This document shows positions 9,491-17,364 of a DNA stretch of 64,000 nucleotides, in pieces (the stretch's first letter is position 1; every line of letters begins with the position of its first letter). The notes under the pieces were generated by a model. The model ran no database searches, was not told the origin of the DNA, and worked only from the letters and a program-made list of their open reading frames with translations. Source of the stretch: Pseudomonadota bacterium. Its GTDB lineage: Bacteria > Pseudomonadota > Gammaproteobacteria > Burkholderiales > Burkholderiaceae_C. Where the stretch lies: contig JAJZUV010000007.1 of the NCBI GenBank assembly GCA_021848345.1, forward strand, positions 39,106-103,105, in the 5' to 3' direction. The position numbers were made by a program, and so were the translations under genes.

Positions 9491-9877
9491 ATGCCTCCGA
9501 TGAACATCGCCCTGATCGCCCACGACGCCAAGAAAGACACCATGATCCGCCTGGCGCGCGAGTACGCCTCGCTGCTGGCCCCGCACCGCCTGGTCGCCAC
9601 CGGCACCACGGGCTCGCGTCTGCACGAGCAGGTCGGACTGGACGTGGAGTGCCTGCGCAGCGGTCCGCTGGGCGGAGACCTGCAGATCGGCGCGCGCCTC
9701 GCACAGGGAGAGATCGACATGGTGATCTTCCTGCGCGATCCCATGACCGCGCAGCCCCATGAGCCCGACATCACCGCCCTGTTGCGCGCCTGCGACGTGC
9801 ACGACGTGGCTTGCGCCACCAACGAGGCCAGCGCGCGCCGCATGCTGCTCAGCCTGCGCGTCGACGATGCGCGCTGA
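9491..9877 (+). CDS. mgsA: Methylglyoxal synthase
   Basis: Converts dihydroxyacetone phosphate to methylglyoxal and phosphate, a phosphate-releasing bypass of lower glycolysis. The 128-residue protein carries the family motifs: [11 protein letters not shown], the phosphate-binding [16 protein letters not shown] with the catalytic Asp (about residue 63), FLRDPM, and HEPD with the conserved His (about residue 90). An alternative start at 9500 (MNIALIA) is equally plausible, since no strong ribosome-binding site decides between them. It is divergent from the LamB-like porin. DHAP would be produced by GlpD of the galactoside operon, and a shared operator-like motif hints at co-regulation. Confidence 0.93.
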   Translation: MPPMNIALIAHDAKKDTMIRLAREYASLLAPHRLVATGTTGSRLHEQVGLDVECLRSGPLGGDLQIGARLAQGEIDMVIFLRDPMTAQPHEPDITALLRACDVHDVACATNEASARRMLLSLRVDDAR

Positions 9878-9904
9878 GGCCGTGCGCCGGGCTTGCCGCG
9901 CGCG

Positions 9905-10879
9905 ATGAGCCTGGCCGCCACCATCGCGCACACCAGCGCGCCGCTGTTCCTGCTCATCGCCGCCGGCTGGCTGGCGGTTCGCGCCGGCTACCTCGGCGGC
10001 GCGAGCCTGGACGGCCTGGCCGCCTTCGTGCTGCGCGTGTGCCTGCCGGCACTCATCTTCTCCGCGGTGTCGGAATTCCCCCTGCGCGACCTGCTCGACG
10101 CGCGCTACCTGGCGGCCTACGCGCTGGGTTCGCTGGGCATGTTCGGACTGGTCCTGCTGTTCGCCCGGCGCCTGCGCGGCCTGCCGCGCGGCGACGCGGC
10201 GGTGCTGGCCCTGGGCGTTTCCTGCTCCAACAGCGCCTTCATGGGCTTTCCCATCCTGCATCAGCTGCTCGGGCCGATCGCCTCGCTGGCGCTCGCACTC
10301 ACCGTGGTGGTGGAGAACAGCCTGATGCTGCCCCTGTGCCTGAGCCTCGCGCAGCCGAAGGGGCAAGGCGAGCAGCCGGCGGGCCGCCGCTGGCGCCTGC
10401 TGCTCGGAACCTTGCGCGCGCTGGGGCGCAACCAGGTGCTGGCGGCCATCGCGCTGGCCTTGCTGCTGCAGGCGCTGCGCCTGCACACCCCGCGACCCGT
10501 GCACGACGCGATCGGCCTGCTGGCGCATGCTTCGGCGCCCGCCGCACTGTTCTTCCTGGGAGGTTCGCTGGCCGGAACGGCCTTGCGGCGCAGCCTGGTG
10601 CCGGCCGGCACGCTCGGCCTGGCCAAGCTGTTCGGCCACCCCCTGCTGGTGCTGGTGGCCATGCTGTGCCTGCGCCCCCAGCCGCACGGGCTGGCCGCCG
10701 CGGGAGTGCTGATGGCGGCGATGCCCATGCTGAGCTCCTATCCGGTGATCGGGCGCCTGCGCGACCTGCACGGACTCTGCTCGGCCACGGTACTGCTGGC
10801 CACCGCGGCGGCCTTCGGCACGCTCATCGTCTGGGTCGCGCTGCTGCAGCAGGCCGGACTGCTGCACCTGCCGGCTTGA
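9905..10879 (+). CDS. AEC-family (auxin efflux carrier-like) transporter
   Basis: Integral membrane permease of 324 residues with about ten hydrophobic segments. The N-terminal helices (PLFLLIAAGWLAVRAGYL) and the conserved helix with SCSNSAFMGFPIL are typical of the AEC family, whose bacterial members move organic anions such as malate or malonate. The ATG at 9905 is used; a TTG at 9893 would add four residues. It starts 27 bp after mgsA and is probably co-transcribed. A role in exporting an organic acid derived from methylglyoxal, such as lactate, is conceivable but unsupported. Confidence 0.85.
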   Translation: MSLAATIAHTSAPLFLLIAAGWLAVRAGYLGGASLDGLAAFVLRVCLPALIFSAVSEFPLRDLLDARYLAAYALGSLGMFGLVLLFARRLRGLPRGDAAVLALGVSCSNSAFMGFPILHQLLGPIASLALALTVVVENSLMLPLCLSLAQPKGQGEQPAGRRWRLLLGTLRALGRNQVLAAIALALLLQALRLHTPRPVHDAIGLLAHASAPAALFFLGGSLAGTALRRSLVPAGTLGLAKLFGHPLLVLVAMLCLRPQPHGLAAAGVLMAAMPMLSSYPVIGRLRDLHGLCSATVLLATAAAFGTLIVWVALLQQAGLLHLPA

Positions 10880-10895
10880 GCGGGCGCAGGCCCGC
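10880..10895. terminator. Hairpin between convergent AEC and SemiSWEET genes
   Basis: GCGGGC-GCAG-GCCCGC, a 6-bp GC stem with 4-nt loop beginning at the base after the AEC-transporter stop, in the 27-bp gap between convergent genes. There is no U tract on either strand, so terminator function is only suggested by position. Confidence 0.4.
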
Positions 10896-10906
10896 CGGGA
10901 GCGGGC

Positions 10907-11209
10907 TCAGAGCGCCACGTCGGGACGCCCGGCGCGCGGTCGAGCACGCAACGCGAAGCGCACGCGCATGCCCAGGATGCCCAGCGCCAGGGCCAGCGTG
11001 ACCACGTTGGCGACGATCACCGGCAGCGAGGCCAGGTAGATCCCGTACAGCACCCACAGCGCCACGCCAGCGCAAAACATGACGTAGGCCCACAGCGAGA
11101 TGCCGCCCACGTCGCGGGTACGAAAGGTGCGAACCGCCTGCGGAACGAACGACAGCGTGGTCAGGCTGGCAGCCACGGTGCCGATGAGAACGGACAGCTC
11201 GATGCGCAT
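10907..11209 (-). CDS. SemiSWEET-type small sugar transporter (PQ-loop/MtN3 family)
   Basis: A 100-residue protein with three predicted transmembrane helices, one triple-helix bundle, which is the SemiSWEET length. The PQ-loop motif FVPQAVRTFRTRDVGGISL closes helix 1, followed by the aromatic helix 2 (AYVMFCAGVALWVLYGIY). SemiSWEETs dimerise and carry sugars by facilitated diffusion across the inner membrane. ATG 11209 (MRIELS) is chosen over a TTG three codons upstream. It lies downstream of the aldo/keto reductase on the same strand, 126 bp away, at the end of the FrcABC-type cluster, which fits a sugar role. The substrate is unknown. Confidence 0.78.
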   Translation of the reverse strand: MRIELSVLIGTVAASLTTLSFVPQAVRTFRTRDVGGISLWAYVMFCAGVALWVLYGIYLASLPVIVANVVTLALALGILGMRVRFALRARPRAGRPDVAL

Positions 11210-11335
11210 GTCGACCAACCGCGCGCGTGCGCGGCAAGACGTGGGAATATCAGGGATTCTACGGATCTGCCCGCATTTCCGGCGAAGCGCAAGCGAGGGT
11301 GTCGCGCGCCGGATACACCGCCTGCCGGAACCCGT

Positions 11336-12397
11336 TCACAACGCCTGATCGGTCGAGGGCGCGCGCCACAGATCCACCCCGCCCTCCTGGGCGTGGCGGT
11401 CGATCTCGGCCAGTTCCTCGGGCGAGAAATCCAGGTTGCGCAAGGCGCCGACGTTCTCCACGATCTGCTCGGCGCGGCTGGCGCCGATCAGCGTGGAACT
11501 CACGCGGGGATCGCGCAACACCCAGGCCAGCGCCATCTGCGCCAGCGATTGCCCGCGCCGGCGCGCAATCGCGTCGAGCGCGCGCACGCGAGCGATGTTC
11601 TCGGCGCTCAGGTGCTCGGCGCGCAGCGTGGCGCCCCCCGGGCGATGCACGCGCGCGTCGCGCGGCGTGCCTTCGAGGTACTTGCCGGTCAGCAGGCCCT
11701 GGGCCAGCGCGGTGAAGGTGATGCAGCCGGCGCCGACGTCGTCCAGGGTGCCGAGCAGCTCGGGCTCGATCCAGCGATTGAGCAGGTTGTAGGACGGCTG
11801 GTGGATCAGCAGCGGCACCTTGTGCTCGGCGAGCAGCGCGGCCATCTTGCGCGTCGAAGCCGGCGAGTAGGAGGAGATCCCCACGTACAGCGCGCGTCCG
11901 CTGTGCACCGCGGTGGCCAGCGCGCCGGCGGTTTCCTCCAGCGGCGTGTGGGCGTCGAAGCGATGGGAGTAGAAAATGTCCACGTAGTCCAGGCCCATGC
12001 GCGCCAGGCTCTGGTCGAGGCTGGCCAGCACGTACTTGCGCGAGCCTCCGCCCTGGCCGTAGGGGCCGGGCCACATGTCCCAACCAGCCTTGGTGGAGAT
12101 GATCAGCTCATCCCGGTAGGGACGGAAATCCCGGCGCAGCAGTTCGCCGAAGTTGGACTCGGCGCTGCCGTAGGGAGGGCCGTAGTTGTTGGCCAGGTCG
12201 AAGTGGGTGATGCCCAGGTCGAAGGCCGTGCGCAGCATCTCGCGCTGGTTCTGCAGCGACGAGGAGTCGCCGAAGTTGTGCCACAGGCCCAGCGACAGCA
12301 GCGGCAGTTGCAGCCCGCTGCGTCCGCACCGGCGCATGGGCATGCGCCCGTCGTAGCGTTGCGGATCGGCCTGGTAGTTGGGAAATTGAACGGTCAT
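11336..12397 (-). CDS. Aldo/keto reductase, YghZ/MgrA-like
   Basis: NADPH-dependent aldehyde reductase of 353 residues. The catalytic tetrad is visible: Asp in HFDLANNYG, Tyr in the same motif, Lys in IISTKAG and His in FYSHRFD. The insert MWPGPYGQGGGSRKY after the Lys and the N terminus MTVQFPNYQAD ... RYDGRMPMRRCGRSG are characteristic of the YghZ (L-glyceraldehyde 3-phosphate reductase, methylglyoxal-active) subgroup. The NADPH-binding tail contains LIGASRAEQIVENV. It follows the ROK regulator by 34 bp on the same strand. A methylglyoxal-detoxifying role would fit mgsA 1.5 kb away, but the operon position suggests reduction of a sugar-derived aldehyde. Confidence 0.85.
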   Translation of the reverse strand: MTVQFPNYQADPQRYDGRMPMRRCGRSGLQLPLLSLGLWHNFGDSSSLQNQREMLRTAFDLGITHFDLANNYGPPYGSAESNFGELLRRDFRPYRDELIISTKAGWDMWPGPYGQGGGSRKYVLASLDQSLARMGLDYVDIFYSHRFDAHTPLEETAGALATAVHSGRALYVGISSYSPASTRKMAALLAEHKVPLLIHQPSYNLLNRWIEPELLGTLDDVGAGCITFTALAQGLLTGKYLEGTPRDARVHRPGGATLRAEHLSAENIARVRALDAIARRRGQSLAQMALAWVLRDPRVSSTLIGASRAEQIVENVGALRNLDFSPEELAEIDRHAQEGGVDLWRAPSTDQAL

Positions 12398-12431
12398 GGG
12401 GCAGGGAGAAAATCGATGCGAAGCGCAGCCT

Positions 12432-13700
12432 TCAGCGTAGCGCTTTCAGGAAAAGTTCGGGGCTGGGCATGAACTCGGCGTACAGGGGCAGGAGCGCGGC
12501 GCCCAGCGCGCGCGCATCGGCGCCGACCGCGCCGGCGTGGATGCGCGGACGCACCACCCCCTGCCAGTCGTAGCCGTCCATCGCCCCGGGCAGTCGTGCC
12601 AGCAGCGCATCCCGCAGGGGCTCGCTGAACGACCCGTCCATGATCACGTTGTCGATGTCGAGCAGGCAGCTGACGTTGTGGATGGCCAGCGCGATGGCGT
12701 CGGCGGCAGATTCCATCCAGCGCTGGGTGTGTTCGTGCCACGGCGCCTGCAGCGCACGCTGGTCGCGCCAGGCCAGCGGGTCCAGCCCGGCCTGACGATA
12801 GGCGGCCTGCAACTGGTGCATCGAGGCCACGCCGAGCAATTGCGCGGGGCGCTCGGACTGGCCGGGCACGGCCAGGCGCAGCGGCAGCGAGCCCACCGCG
12901 CCGGCATTGCCGTGCAGGCCCACGTGCAGCTGGTTGTTGAGCACCAGGCCGCCGCCGATGAAGGTGTCCATGAACAGGTACAGGAAGTCGCGCGTGTCGT
13001 GGCCGCGCCCGACCACCAGCTCGGCCACGCAGGCCGCGCTGGTGTCCTTGATGAAGCGCACCGGCATGCCGAACATCTGCTCCACGCGGGCGCGGATGTC
13101 GATGCCCTGCCAGGCCCGCGCCTGCGACTCGAAGCCCAGCAGCCCCTGCCAGGCTTCCAGCGACAGCGGCGCGGCCACGCCGATCCCGCACAGGAGCTGG
13201 GATTGCACCGGGCCGAGTTCGTCGAGCAGGCCGGACACCATGTCCTCGATGCGCTGGAACAGCGTGTCCGGGTCGGGGAAGGCGTACTCCACGTTCAGGC
13301 GCCGCCGCACCTTGGCGCAAAAGTCCACCAGCAGCACCTCGGCGTTGCGCCGGCCGATGGTCAGGCCGATGGCGTAGGCGCCGTCGGCGTTCAGCGCCAT
13401 GGGCACCGAGGGCTGGCCGATGCGCCCGCGCACCCTGCCCTGCTTGACCACCAGCCCGTCGGCTTCCAGCCGGCCGATGATCTGCTGCACGGTCTGCGCC
13501 GTCAGGTGGGTCCTGCGCGCGATCTCCGCCTTGGAACAGCTGCCCTGCACGCGGATGGCCTGCAACACGACGCGCTCGTTGAACTGGCGCATGCCGACGT
13601 GGTTCGAGCCGCGCGCCCAGGCGCGCGCGCGCGGCGCCACGGTGTCGGCGCGCGCCGCCTCGTCCCGACTCCGCGCCTCGCCGGAGGAAGCCGTGTTCAT
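12432..13700 (-). CDS. ROK-family transcriptional repressor
   Basis: Sugar-responsive regulator of 422 residues, with an N-terminal winged helix-turn-helix (AEIARRTHLTAQTVQQIIGRL, about residues 58-78) fused to a ROK domain (ALNADGAYAIGLTIGRRNAEV, MDTFIGGGLVLN). The CxCGxxGC zinc motif expected after the GNAGAVGSLPL segment is absent, an unusual loss for ROK proteins. The start ATG at 13700 has GAGGAGGG seven bases upstream, supplied by a repeated element (13704-13746). It lies inside the FrcABC-type operon and probably controls it. The 21-bp inverted repeat at 17305-17325 is a candidate operator. Confidence 0.87.
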   Translation of the reverse strand: MNTASSGEARSRDEAARADTVAPRARAWARGSNHVGMRQFNERVVLQAIRVQGSCSKAEIARRTHLTAQTVQQIIGRLEADGLVVKQGRVRGRIGQPSVPMALNADGAYAIGLTIGRRNAEVLLVDFCAKVRRRLNVEYAFPDPDTLFQRIEDMVSGLLDELGPVQSQLLCGIGVAAPLSLEAWQGLLGFESQARAWQGIDIRARVEQMFGMPVRFIKDTSAACVAELVVGRGHDTRDFLYLFMDTFIGGGLVLNNQLHVGLHGNAGAVGSLPLRLAVPGQSERPAQLLGVASMHQLQAAYRQAGLDPLAWRDQRALQAPWHEHTQRWMESAADAIALAIHNVSCLLDIDNVIMDGSFSEPLRDALLARLPGAMDGYDWQGVVRPRIHAGAVGADARALGAALLPLYAEFMPSPELFLKALR

Positions 13701-13703
13701 GGG

Positions 13704-13746
13704 ACCACCCTCCTCGCTACGCTCGGCTCCCCGAGGGAGTGGAGCG
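13704..13746 (-). repeat. SD-bearing repeat element, copy 1, with hairpin
   Basis: Bases 13704-13730 match 50853-50879 at 24 of 27 positions, and both copies place GAGGAGGG exactly 7 nt before an ATG. Here the gene started is the ROK regulator. The element continues into an imperfect hairpin (13720-13746: 5-bp stem, 2-nt internal mismatch, 5-bp stem, 3-nt loop) that could attenuate or stabilise the polycistronic mRNA. A third, shorter copy precedes the GH42 gene at 22848-22871. Confidence 0.6.
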
Positions 13747-13773
13747 CCCCTTCGGATCGGCCGTGCGGTGCGC

Positions 13774-14229
13774 TCATGCCTGCTGCGCCAGGATCACGCC
13801 CTTCTTGAACAGGAAATTGCCGAACGGCTGCCCCTCGGAGGTCTGCACGATGGCCCAGGCGCGGCGCGTACGTTCGTAGAAGGCGAAGCGCTCCATGGCC
13901 TCGCAGGCCCGCGCCGGAACGCCGCCCACGCGTTGCACGGCCTCGATCACCCGCGCCTGCAACGGCGAGGCCTGGCCCGCGGGCATGGCCCCATGCTGCA
14001 TGAACGCGGCCGGGCTGGGGTCGTCGGCGTCCAGCGGCAGCAGCGACAGCACCGCGTCGCAGGCGGCCACCAGGCCGGCTCCCGACAGGCGCAGCACGCG
14101 GCCGTGCGCGGCCGCCAGCGAAGCGGCGGTGAAGTTGGCGTCGACCACCGCGATCTCGTCGCCGTGGCCCATCTCGGCGAGCACCTTGAGCAGTTCGGGG
14201 GTCAGCAGGGGATGGATGTTCTTCAGCAT
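13774..14229 (-). CDS. RbsD/FucU-family sugar mutarotase (FucU-like)
   Basis: Cytoplasmic protein of 151 residues that interconverts sugar anomers for downstream enzymes. The N terminus MLKNIHPLLTPELLKVLAEM followed by GHGDEIAVVDANF carries the conserved His/Asp of the family, and AFYERTRRAWAIVQT is closer to L-fucose mutarotase FucU than to ribose pyranase RbsD. It sits between the FrcA-like ATPase (13 bp upstream) and the ROK regulator in one operon. The sugar is therefore one with slow anomerisation (fucose, ribose or similar). No fuc or rbs kinase/isomerase genes are present to decide. Confidence 0.86.
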   Translation of the reverse strand: MLKNIHPLLTPELLKVLAEMGHGDEIAVVDANFTAASLAAAHGRVLRLSGAGLVAACDAVLSLLPLDADDPSPAAFMQHGAMPAGQASPLQARVIEAVQRVGGVPARACEAMERFAFYERTRRAWAIVQTSEGQPFGNFLFKKGVILAQQA

Positions 14230-14242
14230 GGCACGTCGTGGC

Positions 14243-15121
14243 TCAGGCCAGGCATTCGGCCGGGAGTTGCTCGGGTTGCATGGCGCCGGTCATCACCGCG
14301 ACGGTGTCGCTCATGCCGATGCGCTTCGGGTCCACCACCGCGGCGCGGCGCCCGAGACGCTGGATATGGATGCGGTCGGCGATCTCGAATACATGGGGCA
14401 TGTTGTGGCTGATGATGATCACCGGCAGGCCGCGCTCGCGCACCTTGCGGATCAGCTCCAGCACCATGTTGCCTTCCTTCACTCCCAATGCCGCGGTGGG
14501 CTCGTCCATGATCACCACGTGGCGCGCGAAGGCGGCGCTGCGCGCCACCGCCACGCCCTGGCGCTGGCCGCCGGACAGGGTCTCCACCGGCTGGCTCAGC
14601 GAACGCAGGCCGATTTTCAGGTTGGCCATGTGCGATTGCGCCTCGGCCAGCATGCGCCGCTTGTCGATCAGGCGCAGCCAACGGCCCAGGCGTCCCGCGC
14701 GCAGCATCTCGCGCCCGAGGAACAGATTCTCGGCGATGGTCATGGCCGGCGCCACCGCGAGGTCCTGGTAGACGGTCTCGATGCCCTGGCGCCGCGCGTC
14801 CAGGGGGGAGCGAAAGCGTACCGGCGCTCCGTCCAGGAACATCTCCCCCTCGTCGGGGATGATCGCCCCCGACAGCGCCTTGATCAGGGAGGACTTGCCG
14901 GCGCCGTTGTCGCCGATGACCGCGAGGATCTCGCCTTCGCGCAATTCGAAATCCGTGCCTTGCAGCGCGGTCACCTGGCCGTAGCGCTTGGTCAGGCCGC
15001 GCGCCTCGAGCACCGGGCGCGCGGCCCGGGTGACTCCGGCGGCGCCACCGTCGGCCGCGCCGGGCGCTCCCGCCGGGGGCGCCGCATGCCGCATGGAAGC
15101 TTCCTGCGTGAGTGCGTTCAT
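14243..15121 (-). CDS. Sugar ABC transporter ATP-binding protein, single-cassette FrcA-like
   Basis: ATPase of a CUT2-type monosaccharide importer (292 aa). Walker A is GDNGAGKSS, the signature is LSGGQRQGV, Walker B is VVIMDEPTA and the switch His is in ISHNM. CUT2 ATPases usually have two cassettes (about 500 aa). This one has a single cassette, like FrcA of the rhizobial fructose system. An Ala/Gly/Pro-rich N-terminal tail of about 35 residues precedes the domain, and MRHAAPP (residue 10) is an alternative start. It begins 4 bp after the permease stop, so the two are translationally close. The substrate cannot be read from the sequence. Confidence 0.88.
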   Translation of the reverse strand: MNALTQEASMRHAAPPAGAPGAADGGAAGVTRAARPVLEARGLTKRYGQVTALQGTDFELREGEILAVIGDNGAGKSSLIKALSGAIIPDEGEMFLDGAPVRFRSPLDARRQGIETVYQDLAVAPAMTIAENLFLGREMLRAGRLGRWLRLIDKRRMLAEAQSHMANLKIGLRSLSQPVETLSGGQRQGVAVARSAAFARHVVIMDEPTAALGVKEGNMVLELIRKVRERGLPVIIISHNMPHVFEIADRIHIQRLGRRAAVVDPKRIGMSDTVAVMTGAMQPEQLPAECLA

Positions 15122-15125
15122 GATC

Positions 15126-16097
15126 TCAGCCCTTCCTGTGCACGAATTGATCCGTGGCCACCGCCAGCAGCACCAGGATCCCGGTGATCAGCATCTGGTA
15201 GACCGACTCCACGCCCATCAGGGTCAGACCGTTGCGGAACACGCCGACGATCAGCGCCCCCACCAGCGTACCCAGCACCGGCCCGCGACCGCCGAACAGG
15301 CTGGTGCCGCCCAGCACCACGGCGGTGATGGCGGCCAGATTGTCCACCTGCCCGGCCTGGGGGTCTCCCACACCGGTGCGCGCCAGCGAAAGCAGCGCCG
15401 CGATGCCGTACAGGGCCCCCGCCGTGGTGTACACGCCGAGCAGCACGCGGTGCACGGAGATGCCGCTCAGGCGCGCGGCCTCGGGGCTGTTGCCCACCGC
15501 GTACACGTGCCGTCCCGGCGCCGTCTCGCGCAGCGCCAGCCAGGCCAGCAGGTACAGGGCGAGCATGACCAGCGAGCCCCACAGCACAGGAGCTCCGGCG
15601 ACCATCAGCGGATTGCCCAGCGCGGTGATCGGCCCAGGCAGGCCGGTGATGGTCTGCGCGCCCGAGTAGATCTGGGTCGCCGCGAAGGCGATGTTCAGCG
15701 TGCCCAGGGTGACGATGAACGAGGGCAGGCGCGCCTTGGTCACCAGCAGGCCGTTGGCCAGGCCGATGGCCGCGGCCAGGCCGACCCCGGCCAGCACCGC
15801 GAGATAGGGGTTCCAGCCCAGCGTGACGGCGAGCTTGGCGATCACCACGTTGGCCAGGGCCATGATGGCGCCGCAGCTCAGGTCGATGCCGGCGGTCAGG
15901 ATGATCAGGGTCTGGCCGATGGCCATGGTGCCGACCACCATCACCTGCTGCAGGATCAGCGCGAAGTTCTGCAGGTGCAGGAAGCGGTCGCTTTGCGTGG
16001 AGAAGAAGGCGCAGGCCAGCACCAGTGCGGCCACCGGGCCCAGGGCGGCCCAGTTCAGGTGCAGCCGCGCGGGCTGGGGAATGGAAACTGCGTTCAT
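15126..16097 (-). CDS. Sugar ABC transporter permease, FrcC/RbsC-like
   Basis: Inner-membrane channel of the CUT2 importer (323 aa), with eight or more hydrophobic segments (LALACAFFST ..., VVGTMAIGQTLIILTAGIDLS, VVLGGTSLFGGRGPVLGTLVGALIVG). The segments GIDLSCGAIMALANVV and LARTGVGDPQAG are typical of the RbsC/FrcC branch. It lies between the binding-protein gene (94 bp upstream, separated by strong hairpins) and the ATPase gene. Confidence 0.9.
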   Translation of the reverse strand: MNAVSIPQPARLHLNWAALGPVAALVLACAFFSTQSDRFLHLQNFALILQQVMVVGTMAIGQTLIILTAGIDLSCGAIMALANVVIAKLAVTLGWNPYLAVLAGVGLAAAIGLANGLLVTKARLPSFIVTLGTLNIAFAATQIYSGAQTITGLPGPITALGNPLMVAGAPVLWGSLVMLALYLLAWLALRETAPGRHVYAVGNSPEAARLSGISVHRVLLGVYTTAGALYGIAALLSLARTGVGDPQAGQVDNLAAITAVVLGGTSLFGGRGPVLGTLVGALIVGVFRNGLTLMGVESVYQMLITGILVLLAVATDQFVHRKG

Positions 16098-16154
16098 GGC
16101 GGTGGTCTCCGCACGGCGCCCGCGGGCGCCGGAGGGTGGATCGGGTCGGCGTCG

Positions 16155-16183
16155 CCCGGGGCCGTGCGGGTCACGGCCCCGGG
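16155..16183 (-). other. GC hairpin downstream of the FrcB-like binding-protein gene
   Basis: A 12-bp perfect stem (16155-16166 with 16172-16183, 5-nt loop) in the 94-bp gap between the binding-protein stop and the permease start. A second palindromic stretch, GGCGCCCGCGGGCGCC, lies further downstream in the same gap. No U tract follows, so it is more likely a 3'-end stabiliser or partial attenuator raising binding-protein mRNA over permease mRNA than a full terminator. Confidence 0.55.
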
Positions 16184-16191
16184 GAGTCAGC

Positions 16192-17187
16192 TCAGCGGTT
16201 ACCCCAGCACATACGCATGCCGAACTTGGTGCCCTGGCTTTGCACGCCGGCGATCGGCTTGTCGGTGATCAGGTTCACTCCGGTGTTGTGATAGCCGGAG
16301 ACCATCTTGCCGGTCTTGGCGTACTCCACGCCGGCCTTCACCCCGAGCGCGGCCATCTTCAGCGGATACTGCTGCGCGGTGGCGGTGATGATGCCCTGCT
16401 GCACCTCCTCGACGCCCTTGCAGCCGCCGTCGATGGCCACGATGGCCACGCCCTTCTCGCGCCCGGCCTGCTTGAGCGCCTGGTAGGCGCCCGCGGCGGC
16501 CGGCTCGTTGATGGCATAGACCAGGTTGATGTTCGGGTTCTTCTGCAGGCAGTTCTGCATCGCGGTCTGGCCCTTGGCCTGGTCGCCGTCGGTGTCGGCG
16601 CTGCACACGATGTCGGGGGCCTTGGACAATTCATTGCTGGAGGCCGGGTCCGCCGCCAGTCCGAAGCCCTTCATGAAACCGTTGTGGCGCTGCGCGCCCA
16701 CCGGGCTGCCGGGGAACAGATCGAGCGTGGCGATCACCGGCTTCTTGCCCTTCATGACCTTGGCCGCGTACTCGCCGATGAGTTCGCCGGCCTGGTAATT
16801 GTCGGTCGCGTACAGCGCGTTGACCGCGCTGGCCGGCTCGGTCGGGCTGTCCAGCGCGATGACCATCACGCCCTGCTTGCGCACCTTCTCGATGGTCGGC
16901 ACGATGGCCTTGGAATCCCCCGGGGTGATCAGGATGGTCTTGGCCCCGGCCGCGGTCATGTTCTCCAGCGCGGTGACCTGGCTGGAGTTGTCCCCGTCGA
17001 ATCGCCCGGCAGCGGTGAGCAGCTTGGCGCCCAGCTTCGTCGCCTCCTGCTTCGCGCCCTTCTGCATGGTCACGAAATACGGGTTGGTGTCGGTCTTGGT
17101 GATCAGGCCGATCACCGGCTCGGCCGCCTGGCTGGCGCCGGCGACCGCGGCAAGGGCCGCGATCAGCGCGGCATTGCGGAATTTCAT
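16192..17187 (-). CDS. Periplasmic sugar-binding protein, FrcB/RbsB-like
   Basis: Receptor of the CUT2 importer (331 aa). A signal peptide (MKFRNAALIAALAAVAGASQA) is followed by AEPVIGLITKTDTNPYFVTM, the first strand and sugar-contacting loop of the FrcB-like branch of type-1 binding proteins. Later landmarks are TILITPGDSKAIV, VIALDSPTEPA and VYAINEPAAAGAY. It is the first gene of the cluster frcB-frcC-frcA-fucU-like-ROK-AKR. The name FrcB reflects sequence type only. The mutarotase and ROK neighbours leave the actual monosaccharide open. Confidence 0.88.
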   Translation of the reverse strand: MKFRNAALIAALAAVAGASQAAEPVIGLITKTDTNPYFVTMQKGAKQEATKLGAKLLTAAGRFDGDNSSQVTALENMTAAGAKTILITPGDSKAIVPTIEKVRKQGVMVIALDSPTEPASAVNALYATDNYQAGELIGEYAAKVMKGKKPVIATLDLFPGSPVGAQRHNGFMKGFGLAADPASSNELSKAPDIVCSADTDGDQAKGQTAMQNCLQKNPNINLVYAINEPAAAGAYQALKQAGREKGVAIVAIDGGCKGVEEVQQGIITATAQQYPLKMAALGVKAGVEYAKTGKMVSGYHNTGVNLITDKPIAGVQSQGTKFGMRMCWGNR

Positions 17188-17304
17188 GGTTTGTCTCCTC
17201 GTGCTCTGGGCTTGTGGAATGGCGTGCCTCGAATGCCGGCACTGGCGTCGGTGCTCCCCGATGCGCTCGTGGTCGCATCGGGGAACGGCGCCATTGTTGC
17301 CCCC

Positions 17305-17325
17305 CGCATTAAATAAATCAATGCG
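17305..17325. promoter_or_regulatory. Inverted repeat upstream of the FrcB-like gene, candidate ROK operator
   Basis: CGCATT-N9-AATGCG with an A/T-only centre except one C, about 118 bp upstream of the binding-protein start and inside the only A/T-rich patch of this region. ROK repressors such as NagC and Mlc bind A/T-rich inverted repeats, so this is a reasonable operator candidate for the ROK protein of the same operon. This is inference from position and symmetry. Confidence 0.4.
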
Positions 17326-17364
17326 ATGTATAAATGGAAAACCCGCACGGGGAAAACCCTGAAA

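Noticed and set aside
14405..14430. A further TGATGAT-type operator copy
   Set aside because: It lies within the FrcA-like coding sequence, lacks the TTGTA flank and is explained by codon use in ISHNM.
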